DNA of 64,000 bases, taken from the NCBI RefSeq assembly GCF_007362475.1, contig NZ_CP041687.1:2232001-2296000 (forward strand), in the 5' to 3' direction. Both the position numbers and the translations under genes were made by a program. Source of the DNA: Chryseobacterium sp. SNU WT5. Its GTDB lineage: Bacteria; Bacteroidota; Bacteroidia; Flavobacteriales; Weeksellaceae. The notes beneath the pieces are model-generated. The model ran no database searches, was not told the DNA's origin, and saw nothing but the letters and a program-made list of their open reading frames with translations. The stretch's first letter is position 1. Every line of letters begins with the position of its first letter. Positions 25,444-34,007 of the stretch are shown here, one piece after another.

Positions 25444-25582
25444 AAATTATAAATTTTAGTAGATTCAAATATAACGAAAAAACATAATGAAAGTCTAGAC
25501 TGATCTAAAGATGATTACCGTGAAAAAACCCTTTTATTTCGAACTTTATAATTTTTTAACCCGCGGAGATTTGATTTTTTTT

Positions 25583-25617
25583 AAATAAAAAAACGGCCTC
25601 AATATAATTGAAACCGT
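25583..25617 (-). terminator. Intrinsic terminator (minus strand)
   Basis: Read on the minus strand, ACGGTTTCAAT and ATTGAGGCCGT pair (two G-T pairs) around TAT, followed by seven T. It lies just downstream of the 25638-25934 gene. Confidence 0.75.
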
Positions 25618-25637
25618 CTATAATTTGAGATGAGGTT

Positions 25638-25934
25638 CTAAGCTAAAAACTCTATTTCTTTATCTTTAAATTCACTATTGTCTACAAGATCCTGCATCGA
25701 ACTCATGATCTTCTTACGGAGTTTTGCTAAATTTCGGATGTTGTCATCTTCACTGTAATCAAAGATATTATCCTCAAAAGAAAAAGTATCTCCTTCTTTA
25801 AATTCAATTTTGTTGTCCTTAAATTCTTTCAAAAGCATTAGATTGGTCATTGTTTCCAATAAATGATATTCGATTTTTGCCAATTTCTTCAATGATTTTA
25901 AAACCTCTTTTTTATATTTCTTCTTTGTTTTCAT
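25638..25934 (-). CDS. Small charged protein of unknown function
   Basis: A 98-residue protein, highly charged and helical, with a lysine-rich N-terminus (MKTKKKYKKEVLKSLKKLAK) and an acidic centre (FEDNIFDYSEDDN). ATG 25934 is preferred over an upstream TTG at 25964 because a -10-like TATCTTGC overlaps that TTG on the minus strand. It has no signal peptide or membrane segment and stands alone between the DUF2306 gene and the divergent ECF sigma gene. I do not recognise the family. Its own terminator follows, which supports a real transcript. Confidence 0.65.
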   Translation of the reverse strand: MKTKKKYKKEVLKSLKKLAKIEYHLLETMTNLMLLKEFKDNKIEFKEGDTFSFEDNIFDYSEDDNIRNLAKLRKKIMSSMQDLVDNSEFKDKEIEFLA

Positions 25935-26033
25935 AACAATACTCTTTTTAACTTTGTCTCGCAAGATAGGATTTTAAACTAAATTTTTCAAGTTAATTCT
26001 TAACATTTTAAAGCAATTCATTTGCCAAATTCT

Positions 26034-26041
26034 TACCTTTG
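26034..26041 (+). promoter_or_regulatory. ECF sigma gene promoter -10 element
   Basis: TACCTTTG matches TAnnTTTG and ends eight bases before the ATG at 26050, so the mRNA leader would be only a few bases. Confidence 0.6.
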
Positions 26042-26049
26042 TTGCACTC

Positions 26050-26607
26050 ATGAAAAACACCGATCTTTTAACCTTAATTGCTCTTGCCAAGAACAAAAAT
26101 CAGAAAGCGCAAACTCAGCTAATTAATTTATTTTGGGTAGATGTTTTTAGTTTTGTCATGAAGAAAGTCCAGAATGAGCATGTTTCAGATGAACTTACTG
26201 TTTCTGTATTTTCTAAAGTTTTGGCAAAATTAGATTTGTATGATCCCAATTTTCAATTTAAAACCTGGATTCTAACAATTGCTCAAAATTCTATTATTGA
26301 TTACTGGCGCAAAAAATCAAGAGATACTGAAGATACTATAGACAATTTTGATGATTTTAAAAATCATTTGGCACTTTCACCGGAAGAATTGTTAATTTCG
26401 GAAGAAGACCAGAAACAGATTCTGACCGTCATAGAAAGTCTGGATGCTAACTATAAAGAGATGATTAAGTTGCGTTTCTTTGAAGAGAAAAGTATTAAAG
26501 AAATTGCTGAAGAACTTAACTTGACTGTTGCCAATACGAAGGTGAGAATTATGAGGGCAAAAAAGTTGCTGGCTGGCTTACTAAAGAATAATGACTTTGA
26601 AGATTAA
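26050..26607 (+). CDS. ECF-type RNA polymerase sigma factor
   Basis: A 185-residue sigma-70 family factor with region 2 (VFSKVLAKLDLYDPNFQFKTWILTIAQNSIIDYWRKKSR region) and region 4 helix-turn-helix (YKEMIKLRFFEEKSIKEIAEELNLTVANTKVRIMRAKKLL region). The FKTWILTIAQN segment corresponds to the promoter-melting loop. No anti-sigma gene follows; lipA comes 46 bases downstream, so control must be transcriptional or by a distant partner. It is divergent from a small unknown gene. It differs clearly from the ECF factor at 4556-5050 in length and sequence. Confidence 0.92.
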   Translation: MKNTDLLTLIALAKNKNQKAQTQLINLFWVDVFSFVMKKVQNEHVSDELTVSVFSKVLAKLDLYDPNFQFKTWILTIAQNSIIDYWRKKSRDTEDTIDNFDDFKNHLALSPEELLISEEDQKQILTVIESLDANYKEMIKLRFFEEKSIKEIAEELNLTVANTKVRIMRAKKLLAGLLKNNDFED

Positions 26608-26653
26608 GTGCAAACCCATACGAATTTTGTAAATTTGTTATTTATTATTAAAA

Positions 26654-27520
26654 ATGAACGAAACACTTACTGATACGACTACTCAAAAACCAAAATGGAT
26701 TCGCGTAAAACTTCCAACTGGGAAGAATTATCGAGAGCTTAGAACCTTGGTTGATAAATATAAATTAAACACCATTTGCCAAAGCGGGAGTTGTCCAAAC
26801 ATGGGTGAATGTTGGGGTGAAGGAACTGCAACTTTTATGATATTGGGAAATATCTGTACCCGAAGTTGCGGATTTTGCGGAGTAAAAACTGGAAAACCCT
26901 TGGATGTCAATTGGGACGAACCTGAAAAAGTGGCCCGTTCAATCAAATTAATGAAGATTAAACATGCGGTATTAACTTCCGTAGATCGTGATGATTTGAA
27001 AGATATGGGATCTATTCTTTGGGCAGAAACAGTGAATGCAGTACGTAGAATTTCACCAGGAACCACTATGGAAACTTTAATCCCTGATTTTCAAGGAATT
27101 ACCAAGCATATAGATCGTTTGATCGAAGTGCATCCAGAAGTAATATCTCACAATATGGAAACGGTTAAACGATTAACCAGAGAAGTTCGTATTCAAGCGA
27201 AATATGAACGAAGTTTAGAAGTTTTGTCTTATTTAAAATCGGCAGGCCAAAATCGAACTAAAACAGGATTAATGTTAGGATTGGGTGAAGAGAATGACGA
27301 GGTTTTTCAAACGATTGAAGATATCAGAAATGCAAACGTAGATGTGATTACAATTGGACAGTATCTACAACCGACTAAGAAACATTTACCGGTCAAGAAA
27401 TTTGTAACACCTGAACAATTTACTGAGTTCGGGGATTTCGCGAGGAGTCTAGGCTTCCGACATGTAGAAAGTTCACCATTGGTAAGAAGTTCCTACCACG
27501 CAGAAAAGCATATTCACTAA
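26654..27520 (+). CDS. lipA: Lipoyl synthase
   Basis: A 288-residue radical-SAM enzyme inserting two sulfur atoms into protein-bound octanoyl groups to form lipoate. Both clusters are visible: the auxiliary cluster C42/C47/C53 (CQSGSCPNMGEC) and the radical-SAM cluster C68-X3-C72-X2-C75 (CTRSCGFC). The conserved C-terminal RSSYHAEKH supplies the serine ligand of the auxiliary cluster. Length is normal. It sits 46 bases behind an ECF sigma gene and ends at a strong terminator. No lipB is adjacent. Confidence 0.97.
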   Translation: MNETLTDTTTQKPKWIRVKLPTGKNYRELRTLVDKYKLNTICQSGSCPNMGECWGEGTATFMILGNICTRSCGFCGVKTGKPLDVNWDEPEKVARSIKLMKIKHAVLTSVDRDDLKDMGSILWAETVNAVRRISPGTTMETLIPDFQGITKHIDRLIEVHPEVISHNMETVKRLTREVRIQAKYERSLEVLSYLKSAGQNRTKTGLMLGLGEENDEVFQTIEDIRNANVDVITIGQYLQPTKKHLPVKKFVTPEQFTEFGDFARSLGFRHVESSPLVRSSYHAEKHIH

Positions 27521-27531
27521 AAATATAAGTA

Positions 27532-27565
27532 GAAGCCGCCTCAGTATTGAGACGGCTTCATTTTT
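27532..27565 (+). terminator. Intrinsic terminator after lipA
   Basis: GAAGCCG and CGGCTTC with inner CCTCA/TGAGA pairing form a 12-bp stem (one mismatch) around GTAT, followed by ATTTTT. Confidence 0.88.
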
Positions 27566-27595
27566 ACTTTCCTTTATAATGAAGGGAATTATTAA

Positions 27596-28072
27596 TTAGT
27601 CTTTGAAATATTTTCGCAATTTCCAAGCCATTTTCTCATGTTCCTGCATCAGTCCGTTTAAGAAATCCGACGTTCCTGCATCATTATGATCTTCTTCTAC
27701 CTTGTCTAAGTTTTCTCTTAATGATTTAACGATAGATTCATGATCACCAACTAGTTCTTTAAGCATGCCTTGGGTATCCGGCACTTTTCCAGGAGTTTCT
27801 TTTAATTGAGATTCTTTCGCAAACTCTGCAGTTGTCCCTATAGCTGTTCCTCCCAAAGTTGCGATCCTTTCTGCAACTTCATCAGCTGCTTCTGCCACAG
27901 CATTGTACTGGTTTTCAAATAGAAGATGTAATTCCATAAAATTATCTCCGGATAAATTCCAGTGGAATTTTCTTAGTTTAATGTATAAAATGTTGCTGTC
28001 AGCCAAAACTGTATTTAAAATTTTGTGAACTGCGGTTAGATTTTTTTGAGTAATTCCTAAGTCTGGTTTCAT
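27596..28072 (-). CDS. dps: Dps-like ferritin (DNA-starvation protein)
   Basis: A 158-residue ferritin-like protein expected to form a 12-mer that oxidises and stores iron, protecting DNA from peroxide. Ferroxidase residues follow the Dps spacing: H37, H49, E53, D64 and E68, in KFHWNLSGDNFMELHLLFEN and AADEVAER. Length and four-helix pattern are typical. A general stress protein gene lies 23 bases upstream in the same direction, so the two form a likely stress-response operon. Confidence 0.93.
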   Translation of the reverse strand: MKPDLGITQKNLTAVHKILNTVLADSNILYIKLRKFHWNLSGDNFMELHLLFENQYNAVAEAADEVAERIATLGGTAIGTTAEFAKESQLKETPGKVPDTQGMLKELVGDHESIVKSLRENLDKVEEDHNDAGTSDFLNGLMQEHEKMAWKLRKYFKD

Positions 28073-28095
28073 AATTTATATTTTTAATAAGTTAA

Positions 28096-28602
28096 TTATA
28101 CATGTAAGTTTCCTTCTCTGCCATCATCATTATCCGATTTTTGTCCTGTGATCGCTGCGGTGGCAAAATGAAGCATCGATACAAATTTTCCAACTTTCGG
28201 TTCCCAATAATATGTTTCTTCTGGAGTCACCCTAATCACAGAAACATTTGGATCATCAGAACCATCAAACCAGGCATTTGCGAGGGGACTCCATTTATCT
28301 TCGATCGTTCCTTTATCGTTGTAGATATAGGCTTTTCCTAAAATTGAAAGATATTCGGAATCGCTGTTGTTCATAAAATAAAGCTGTACGCGATTGTCTT
28401 CTTTAATTTCAAAGTTCTTGTGACTTTGGTCACTACTTAAAAACCAAAGATTTCCCTCTTCATCAGTTTCTTTCAGACTCATTGGTCTGGAAGAATTTGG
28501 AAGGGTTTCAAGATCGGTACAGAACATACAGATTCTTGCGCTTTCCGACAGTTTCTTTAAAGTTTCTATGGCTTCTTTTTGCCCTAAATTTTCAGTTGAC
28601 AT
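28096..28602 (-). CDS. General stress protein 26-like, PNPOx fold
   Basis: A 168-residue protein with the split-barrel flavin/F420-binding fold of pyridoxamine 5'-phosphate oxidase-like stress proteins. Seen are ARICMFCTDLETLPNSSRPM near the N-terminus, LWFLSSDQSHKNFEI, the strand VQLYFMNNSDSEYLSILGKA and YYWEPKVGKFVSML near the end. It is not an authentic PdxH. It is first in a two-gene minus-strand unit with the Dps-like gene, which supports an oxidative or general stress role. The cofactor is not evident from sequence. Confidence 0.88.
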   Translation of the reverse strand: MSTENLGQKEAIETLKKLSESARICMFCTDLETLPNSSRPMSLKETDEEGNLWFLSSDQSHKNFEIKEDNRVQLYFMNNSDSEYLSILGKAYIYNDKGTIEDKWSPLANAWFDGSDDPNVSVIRVTPEETYYWEPKVGKFVSMLHFATAAITGQKSDNDDGREGNLHV

Positions 28603-28865
28603 ATTTTTGATATTTTAATGTTAGCACAAATAAATCGTTGTAAACAATTAAATTCATTTGATAGTTAAGTAGATTCAAAAACTAAACCATGTTTCTTTAA
28701 AACGTATTTTAATAGGTTAAAATTTTCTTAAATTATGAAATACATTAATTAGTTTGCTGTTTAATTATTGATCCCACAATACGGCTTGGTTTTTGTTTTT
28801 GATTAAATCTACTATAGAATATTTACCGTCTAAATTTTAGTTGGTCTTTAATTAAAACATAAGAA

Positions 28866-29408
28866 GTGAAAAAATTTAATAAAATAGCAATTCCTGTCGC
28901 TTTAGGAATTTTTGGTTTGGCCGTCTTAAATTCATGTTCCGTGGGAATTCCCAAAGGTGCCACTGCAGTTCAAAATTTTAATTCTCCAAAATTCTTGGGT
29001 AAATGGTATGAGGTCGCGCGTTTCGATTATCGTTTTGAAAAAAATATGAATAACGTAACAGCAACCTATTCCAAAAAAGACAATGGGAATATTAAAGTGG
29101 ACAACAGAGGCTATGACTATGTGAAAAATAAATGGAAAGAAAGTATCGGGGAAGCCAAATTTGTCAAAAATGATAAGATCGGCGAGTTGAAAGTCTCTTT
29201 CTTCAAACCAATTTGGGCAGGTTATAATGTGATAGATATCGATGACGATTATAAATATGCCCTAATTTCCGGCAACAATCTGGATTATCTGTGGATTCTT
29301 TCCCGCGAGAAAACAATTCCAGCTGTCTACAAAGAACGGTTTTTAGCAAAAGCGAAAAGTATCGGGTACAACACTGATCAATTAATTTGGGTGGAGCACG
29401 ATAAGTAA
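28866..29408 (+). CDS. blc: Lipocalin family lipoprotein (Blc-like)
   Basis: A 180-residue outer-membrane lipocalin that probably binds lipids or haem-like ligands. It starts at GTG, eight bases after the A/G-rich stretch AAGAAG. The signal ends with a lipobox (AVLNSCS). The first lipocalin motif is GKWYEVARFDYRFEKN, followed by beta-barrel strands (YDYVKNKWKESIGEAKF) and the third motif region YLWILSREKTI. Length is typical of bacterial Blc. It stands alone; a repeat and inverted repeat follow. Confidence 0.9.
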   Translation: MKKFNKIAIPVALGIFGLAVLNSCSVGIPKGATAVQNFNSPKFLGKWYEVARFDYRFEKNMNNVTATYSKKDNGNIKVDNRGYDYVKNKWKESIGEAKFVKNDKIGELKVSFFKPIWAGYNVIDIDDDYKYALISGNNLDYLWILSREKTIPAVYKERFLAKAKSIGYNTDQLIWVEHDK

Positions 29409-29420
29409 AATTTTGATGAT

Positions 29421-29495
29421 TTGGGCAACAATTTCCGCCTACCATTCGCGCTTTTTTGTTCCAGTCCGTTTCACAAAAAGAGATCCATTAAAATC
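29421..29495. repeat. Dispersed intergenic repeat, copy B
   Basis: Aligns with copy A (11500-11580): TCCGCC, CCATTC, CGCTTTTTTGTTC, TCACAAAAAGAG and TCCATT occur in the same order with similar spacing. It lies downstream of the lipocalin gene and carries no gene. Confidence 0.65.
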
Positions 29496-29577
29496 ACAAA
29501 GTGATTAGACGATTCAAATAAAAATAAAAAAGAGGCATAGAGTCAATTCGGGTTGCAAGAAATGCTTATTTACAAAA

Positions 29578-29614
29578 ACTGAATTTTATTTCATGTGCTG
29601 GAATAAAATTCAGT
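29578..29614. repeat. 13-bp perfect inverted repeat upstream of cinA
   Basis: ACTGAATTTTATT, an 11-base spacer (TCATGTGCTGG), then AATAAAATTCAGT. All 13 pairs match. It lies 24 bases before the cinA ATG and may be a terminator for the lipocalin transcript or an operator for cinA. Confidence 0.7.
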
Positions 29615-29637
29615 ATTTTTATACTCTAAATTCTTTT

Positions 29638-30891
29638 ATGGAAGCAGTCCTTATCACTATCGGCGACGAAATTCTGTCCGGAAATACCGTCGATACCAAT
29701 TCTAATTTTATCGCTGGAGAACTGAAAAAAATCGGCATTCCTGTCGTTCAAATATTCACTATTTCAGACGAGATTGAAAGTATAAAAAATGGGTTAGATG
29801 CCGCCCTTAAACTGGGCGATTTGGTTATTGCCACTGGAGGACTCGGACCTACCAGAGATGATAAGACCAAAACTGCATTCAAAGAATTTTTCAATGATGA
29901 AATTATTTTAGATCCAGCGACTTTTGAACATTTAAGGAAATTGTTAGAGAAAAGAAACAGGGAGCACTTGCTTGAGTTGAATAAACCACAAGCTGAGGTT
30001 TTAAGCAAAGCGTTTATTTTTCAAAACGAAAACGGAAGCGCACCCTGTCAAATGATTCAGGAAAATGGCAAGATTGTAATATCACTTCCCGGAGTTCCTT
30101 TCGAAGTCAAACCTTTAATAAAAGATAAGATCATCCCTTTTTTGGCAGAGAAATTCAGTTTAAATCACATTGTCACCCAAACCGTTTCCGTCGTTGGGAT
30201 TCCCGAAAGTTTGTTATCTGATCAAATCGAATCCTGGGAATTGGCTTTGCCAAAAGATATTTCACTTTCTTATCTGCCCGTTGGAAATCGTATTAAGCTT
30301 CGGTTAACCTCGCAAGGAAAATCCAAAGAAGAGCTTGAAGAAAGAATAGAATATGAAGTTCAGAAATTAAAACCTTTAATTGGCGAAAATGTTATCTCTT
30401 GGAACGGCGATCACATCGAAGAAATATTGAAAGAAATTTTAGATGAAAAGAAATTGACCGTTTCGACAGCTGAAAGTTGCACTGGCGGCGAGTTGTCAAG
30501 ATTATTAACATCTATTTCGGGCAGTTCTACTTATTTTTCAGGCGGAATAGTGGCTTACGATTATCAGAAGAAAATGGAAATTCTCGGTGTTTCAAAAGAA
30601 ACCATCAAAGAAAAAACGGCCGTGTCAGAAGAGGTTGCACAGGAAATGAGTTTTGGTGGGCAACAATTATTCAAAACAAATATTTCGCTTTCTACCACAG
30701 GTGTCGCAGGGCCAAATTCAGATGAATTTAATAATGAAGTTGGAACTGTGTTTTATTCTGTACGCGTTAATCATTTTGAAAAAACAAGCAGACTGCATCT
30801 TCCACATTTTGAGCGAAATGATTTCGTCAGCTTTGTTTCAAAACGGGTTTTACAGGATTTGGTTGAAATTTTAATAAAAGAACATTATTAA
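29638..30891 (+). CDS. cinA: CinA-like protein (nucleotide/NMN deamidase family)
   Basis: A 417-residue two-domain protein. The N-terminal half is a MoaB/MogA-like (COG1058) domain with LITIGDEILSGNTVDTNSN and ATGGLGPTRDD, linked to ADP-ribose or nucleotide pyrophosphatase activity. The C-terminal half is a PncC-like NMN amidohydrolase with STAESCTGGELSRLL and STTGVAGPNSD. ATG 29638 is used; an earlier ATG at 29593 would add 15 residues lying over the inverted repeat and not found in the family. It is convergent with the DNA-repair operon. Confidence 0.93.
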   Translation: MEAVLITIGDEILSGNTVDTNSNFIAGELKKIGIPVVQIFTISDEIESIKNGLDAALKLGDLVIATGGLGPTRDDKTKTAFKEFFNDEIILDPATFEHLRKLLEKRNREHLLELNKPQAEVLSKAFIFQNENGSAPCQMIQENGKIVISLPGVPFEVKPLIKDKIIPFLAEKFSLNHIVTQTVSVVGIPESLLSDQIESWELALPKDISLSYLPVGNRIKLRLTSQGKSKEELEERIEYEVQKLKPLIGENVISWNGDHIEEILKEILDEKKLTVSTAESCTGGELSRLLTSISGSSTYFSGGIVAYDYQKKMEILGVSKETIKEKTAVSEEVAQEMSFGGQQLFKTNISLSTTGVAGPNSDEFNNEVGTVFYSVRVNHFEKTSRLHLPHFERNDFVSFVSKRVLQDLVEILIKEHY

Positions 30892-30895
30892 ATTT

Positions 30896-31540
30896 TTAAA
30901 GTTCAAAGATCAAATTGTCAGTAAACGCAATACAGTCAAAGTCCTCGCAAGATTTAGTATCCAAACCGGTAAACTCACTGAAGGCAGGAAGAATTAACTG
31001 ATTATTTGAAACTCTAAAACACGGCAGCCGAACCGATTTTCTTTTTTCTAATTTCACCGTTACGCCGGGGTGAAGATGCCCTGAGATCGAAAACTTATTT
31101 TCAGCATCTTCCGGCTCATGGATAAAAGTGAAAGGTTCGATCAATAAGGAATTTTCAACAATTGAAATATCCAGATGTTTCAATAAATCTGCTTGGTGAA
31201 TATCATGATTTCCTTTGATCAAAATTATTTTTAAAGCGGGATTCTTCGAGCGCCACTCCTCGAAAAGTTCGAAATCTTTATTTTTACCGGCGTGTAAGAA
31301 ATCACCAACAATGATCAATTGTTCTGTGTTAAAATTCTCAACCAAAACTTCTAAGCGTTCTAAATCTCTTTCCAAAATATTAGCCGGAATGGGAATTCCA
31401 TTTTTCCTGAAATAGGCTGTTTTTCCAATATGCAGATCACTAATGATCACCGCTTTTTGTTCTTGCCAAAATAAAGCGCGCTGATTGGTAAATACAAGAG
31501 TTTGGTTTTGGATTGTTTTCTCTAAGGTCTGCAACGTCAT
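30896..31540 (-). CDS. pdeM: Ligase-associated metallophosphoesterase PdeM
   Basis: A 214-residue calcineurin-like phosphoesterase of the set accompanying bacterial ATP-dependent ligases. Metal motifs in order: SDLHIGK, GDFLHAGK, GNHDIH, and SGHLHPG. It is the last gene of a four-gene minus-strand operon; its ATG overlaps the helicase stop by four bases (ATGA), indicating translational coupling. It is predicted to process DNA ends before ligation, but this is inference from gene association. Confidence 0.92.
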   Translation of the reverse strand: MTLQTLEKTIQNQTLVFTNQRALFWQEQKAVIISDLHIGKTAYFRKNGIPIPANILERDLERLEVLVENFNTEQLIIVGDFLHAGKNKDFELFEEWRSKNPALKIILIKGNHDIHQADLLKHLDISIVENSLLIEPFTFIHEPEDAENKFSISGHLHPGVTVKLEKRKSVRLPCFRVSNNQLILPAFSEFTGLDTKSCEDFDCIAFTDNLIFEL

Positions 31541-33990
31541 TTTTTCATTTTCTTTTTCATGGTTTCTACTTTCATGCGTAGAATGCGGGCTTTTAAATCT
31601 TCGCTGCTCAAACTTTGACGCAAACTGTCGACTTTAATGGGGAAACTTAAGGGTGTAAAGGTATTTGAATTTTTAATAATAATTTCACTTTCATGGATTC
31701 GATTAAAGGCATCAACCAATCTAGATTCATCAATTTGCTGAAAGAAAACTTCCGAATACGCCTGCTTTAATAATAGGTTTTCCGGATCGTAATCTTCTAA
31801 AACATTAAATATTAAACCGGAAGACGATTGTAGATTTTTATTATTTTTCTGCTGTCCCGGATAAGTGCGAATCACCATTCCCGAAATAACGGCGATATCA
31901 CGAAATTTCCTTCTTGCCATTTCTGTAGAATTGACAGAAGCCATCACATCGCGAATTAGATTTTCTTTGGACAAGATTTCATGAATATTTTCTTCAGTTA
32001 AGGGAATTTCTAATTTCGAAAATAATTCAAATCCGTAATCGTTCATAGCGATTGAAAAGGAGATCGGCGAAATACGGGAAATGCGGTAGGCAATGAGTGC
32101 CGACATAACTTCATGTATTAATCTTCCTTCAAACGGGTACATAAATAAATGATGACCTTCACGCGTTTTGATGCGTTCGACCAGAAACTCATTTTCGCTT
32201 GGAATATGTGAATTTTCCTGCTGACTTACTAAAAGCGGATGTAAAAATTGCAGTTCTTTCTCAGATGATTTTGCATCCAAAGATTCGGAAAGTTTTTGGC
32301 GTAGAAAAACACTTAGGTAAGATGACATCGGTAACCTTCCTCCCAAATAACTGGGCACAATTCCCTTACCATTGGAGTTCCGAACATAAACCGTCATTTC
32401 CTTGACGTGCGAAACTTCAAGCACTCGTCCGGCCAAAATAAATTTATCGTTTTTCTTTAATTTTGAAATAAAATATTCTTCGATCATTCCTACATATCCA
32501 CCAGAAAAAAACTTGACTTTTAGCATCGAATCACTTACGATGGCGCCAATATTCATTCGATGCAACATCGCAATTCTTCGAGATGTTACTTTATACAAAC
32601 CGTTTTCAATAACGACTTTATGGTATTCTTCGTAGTTTTTTAATTTGCCGCCGACAGTAATGAAAGTCAAAATCCAGGTCCATTCTTCTAAAGACAATTC
32701 TCTAAAAGCATTGGTTGTCGTAATTTGCTGATACGTTTCTTTTTCATTAAAGCCGTCGCCAACCGCCAACGTCAGTACGAACTGAAGCAAAACATCATAA
32801 CATAAAACCAATGGTTCCCGAGGTTCAATTTTATTTTGTTTCACGGCTTCTTTCAAAGCGGCGACTTCAATCAGTTCTAAAGAATGCGTCGGAACGAAAT
32901 AGATCTTAGAAATTTCAAAAGGCGAGTGGCCACTTCTTCCGGCACGTTGTAGAAATCGCGCGATTCCTTTACTCGACCCAATTTGAATCACCGTATCCAC
33001 TGGTTTGAAATCCACTCCTAAGTCTAATGATGAGGTTGAAATCACGGCTTTTAAATATCCGGATGATAAATTTTCCTCGATCCAAATTCGAATATCTTTA
33101 TCGACCGAACTGTGGTGAATTGCTATTTGACCCGCAAAATCAGGATGCGTATTCAGTAAAACCTGATACCACATTTCGGCCTGACTTCGGGTATTCGTAA
33201 AAACCAAGGTCGTTTGACTTTCCAGAATGATCGGTATGATTTTGTCGGCCAGTTTTGTTCCTAAATGTCCGGCCCAGGGCAAGACTTCTACATCATCTGG
33301 GAAAACAGATTTGATCTCGATTTTCTTTCTTTCCTTGGCGACGATCTTCGTTTTTTTGATATCGTAAGGAATTAAAACATCCATCGCTTCCTCCAAATTT
33401 CCGATGGTTGCAGTAATTCCCCAGATTCTTAATTTTTTCTGATAATTAAAGATTCTTGACACCGCGAGTTCCGTCATGACTCCACGCTTGGAACTGAGCA
33501 GTTCATGCCATTCATCGACAACTATACATTGTAGATTTTTGAAAAACTTCTGATGTTGTTTTTGGGCTAGAAGTAAGTGCAGGCTTTCTGGTGTAATGAT
33601 TAAAATGTCGGGCATTTTTTTCGTCTGTCTCGCCCGAATGTTCTGTGGAGTGTCGCCATTTCGAACGGAAACTTCCCAGTCTAATCCAATTTCGTCTAAA
33701 GCTTCGCTCATGGCTTTTGCGATATCTTTTGCTAAGGCACGAAGTGGCGTTATCCATAACAATTTCATTCCTGGTTTATAATTTTCCGGATGGTTCATAT
33801 AATCGATGACGACTGCTAGAAAAACGGAAAATGTTTTCCCAAAACCTGTTGGCGCAATCACCATTCCTGAATAATTATTGGAAAATTTAAACCACGTTTC
33901 TGACTGAAAACCAAACGGCTCCCGGTCTTTTTCATCCATCCATTTTTTGATGATTTGAAAACCTGTGGAATTTTTAAACTTTTCGGTCAT
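31537..33990 (-). CDS. Ligase-associated Lhr-type DEAD/DEAH helicase
   Basis: An 817-residue superfamily 2 helicase. RecA domain 1 has Walker A APTGFGKT (K52) and a DEWH box in VVDEWHELLSSKRGVMTELA. RecA domain 2 contains LVFTNTRSQAEMWYQ and the arginine-finger segment QRAGRSGH. The large Lhr-specific C-terminal region (about 400-817) follows with WH-like and beta-rich parts. It is shorter than E. coli Lhr but normal for the ligase-associated subgroup. It is 17 bases after the ligase gene and overlaps pdeM, so all are cotranscribed. Confidence 0.93.
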   Translation of the reverse strand: MTEKFKNSTGFQIIKKWMDEKDREPFGFQSETWFKFSNNYSGMVIAPTGFGKTFSVFLAVVIDYMNHPENYKPGMKLLWITPLRALAKDIAKAMSEALDEIGLDWEVSVRNGDTPQNIRARQTKKMPDILIITPESLHLLLAQKQHQKFFKNLQCIVVDEWHELLSSKRGVMTELAVSRIFNYQKKLRIWGITATIGNLEEAMDVLIPYDIKKTKIVAKERKKIEIKSVFPDDVEVLPWAGHLGTKLADKIIPIILESQTTLVFTNTRSQAEMWYQVLLNTHPDFAGQIAIHHSSVDKDIRIWIEENLSSGYLKAVISTSSLDLGVDFKPVDTVIQIGSSKGIARFLQRAGRSGHSPFEISKIYFVPTHSLELIEVAALKEAVKQNKIEPREPLVLCYDVLLQFVLTLAVGDGFNEKETYQQITTTNAFRELSLEEWTWILTFITVGGKLKNYEEYHKVVIENGLYKVTSRRIAMLHRMNIGAIVSDSMLKVKFFSGGYVGMIEEYFISKLKKNDKFILAGRVLEVSHVKEMTVYVRNSNGKGIVPSYLGGRLPMSSYLSVFLRQKLSESLDAKSSEKELQFLHPLLVSQQENSHIPSENEFLVERIKTREGHHLFMYPFEGRLIHEVMSALIAYRISRISPISFSIAMNDYGFELFSKLEIPLTEENIHEILSKENLIRDVMASVNSTEMARRKFRDIAVISGMVIRTYPGQQKNNKNLQSSSGLIFNVLEDYDPENLLLKQAYSEVFFQQIDESRLVDAFNRIHESEIIIKNSNTFTPLSFPIKVDSLRQSLSSEDLKARILRMKVETMKKKMKK

Positions 33991-34007
33991 TTAGATTTAA
34001 GATACTT

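Noticed and set aside
29593-29637. Earlier start of cinA
   Set aside because: The extra 15 residues lie over an inverted repeat and are not part of the family; ATG 29638 begins the conserved domain.
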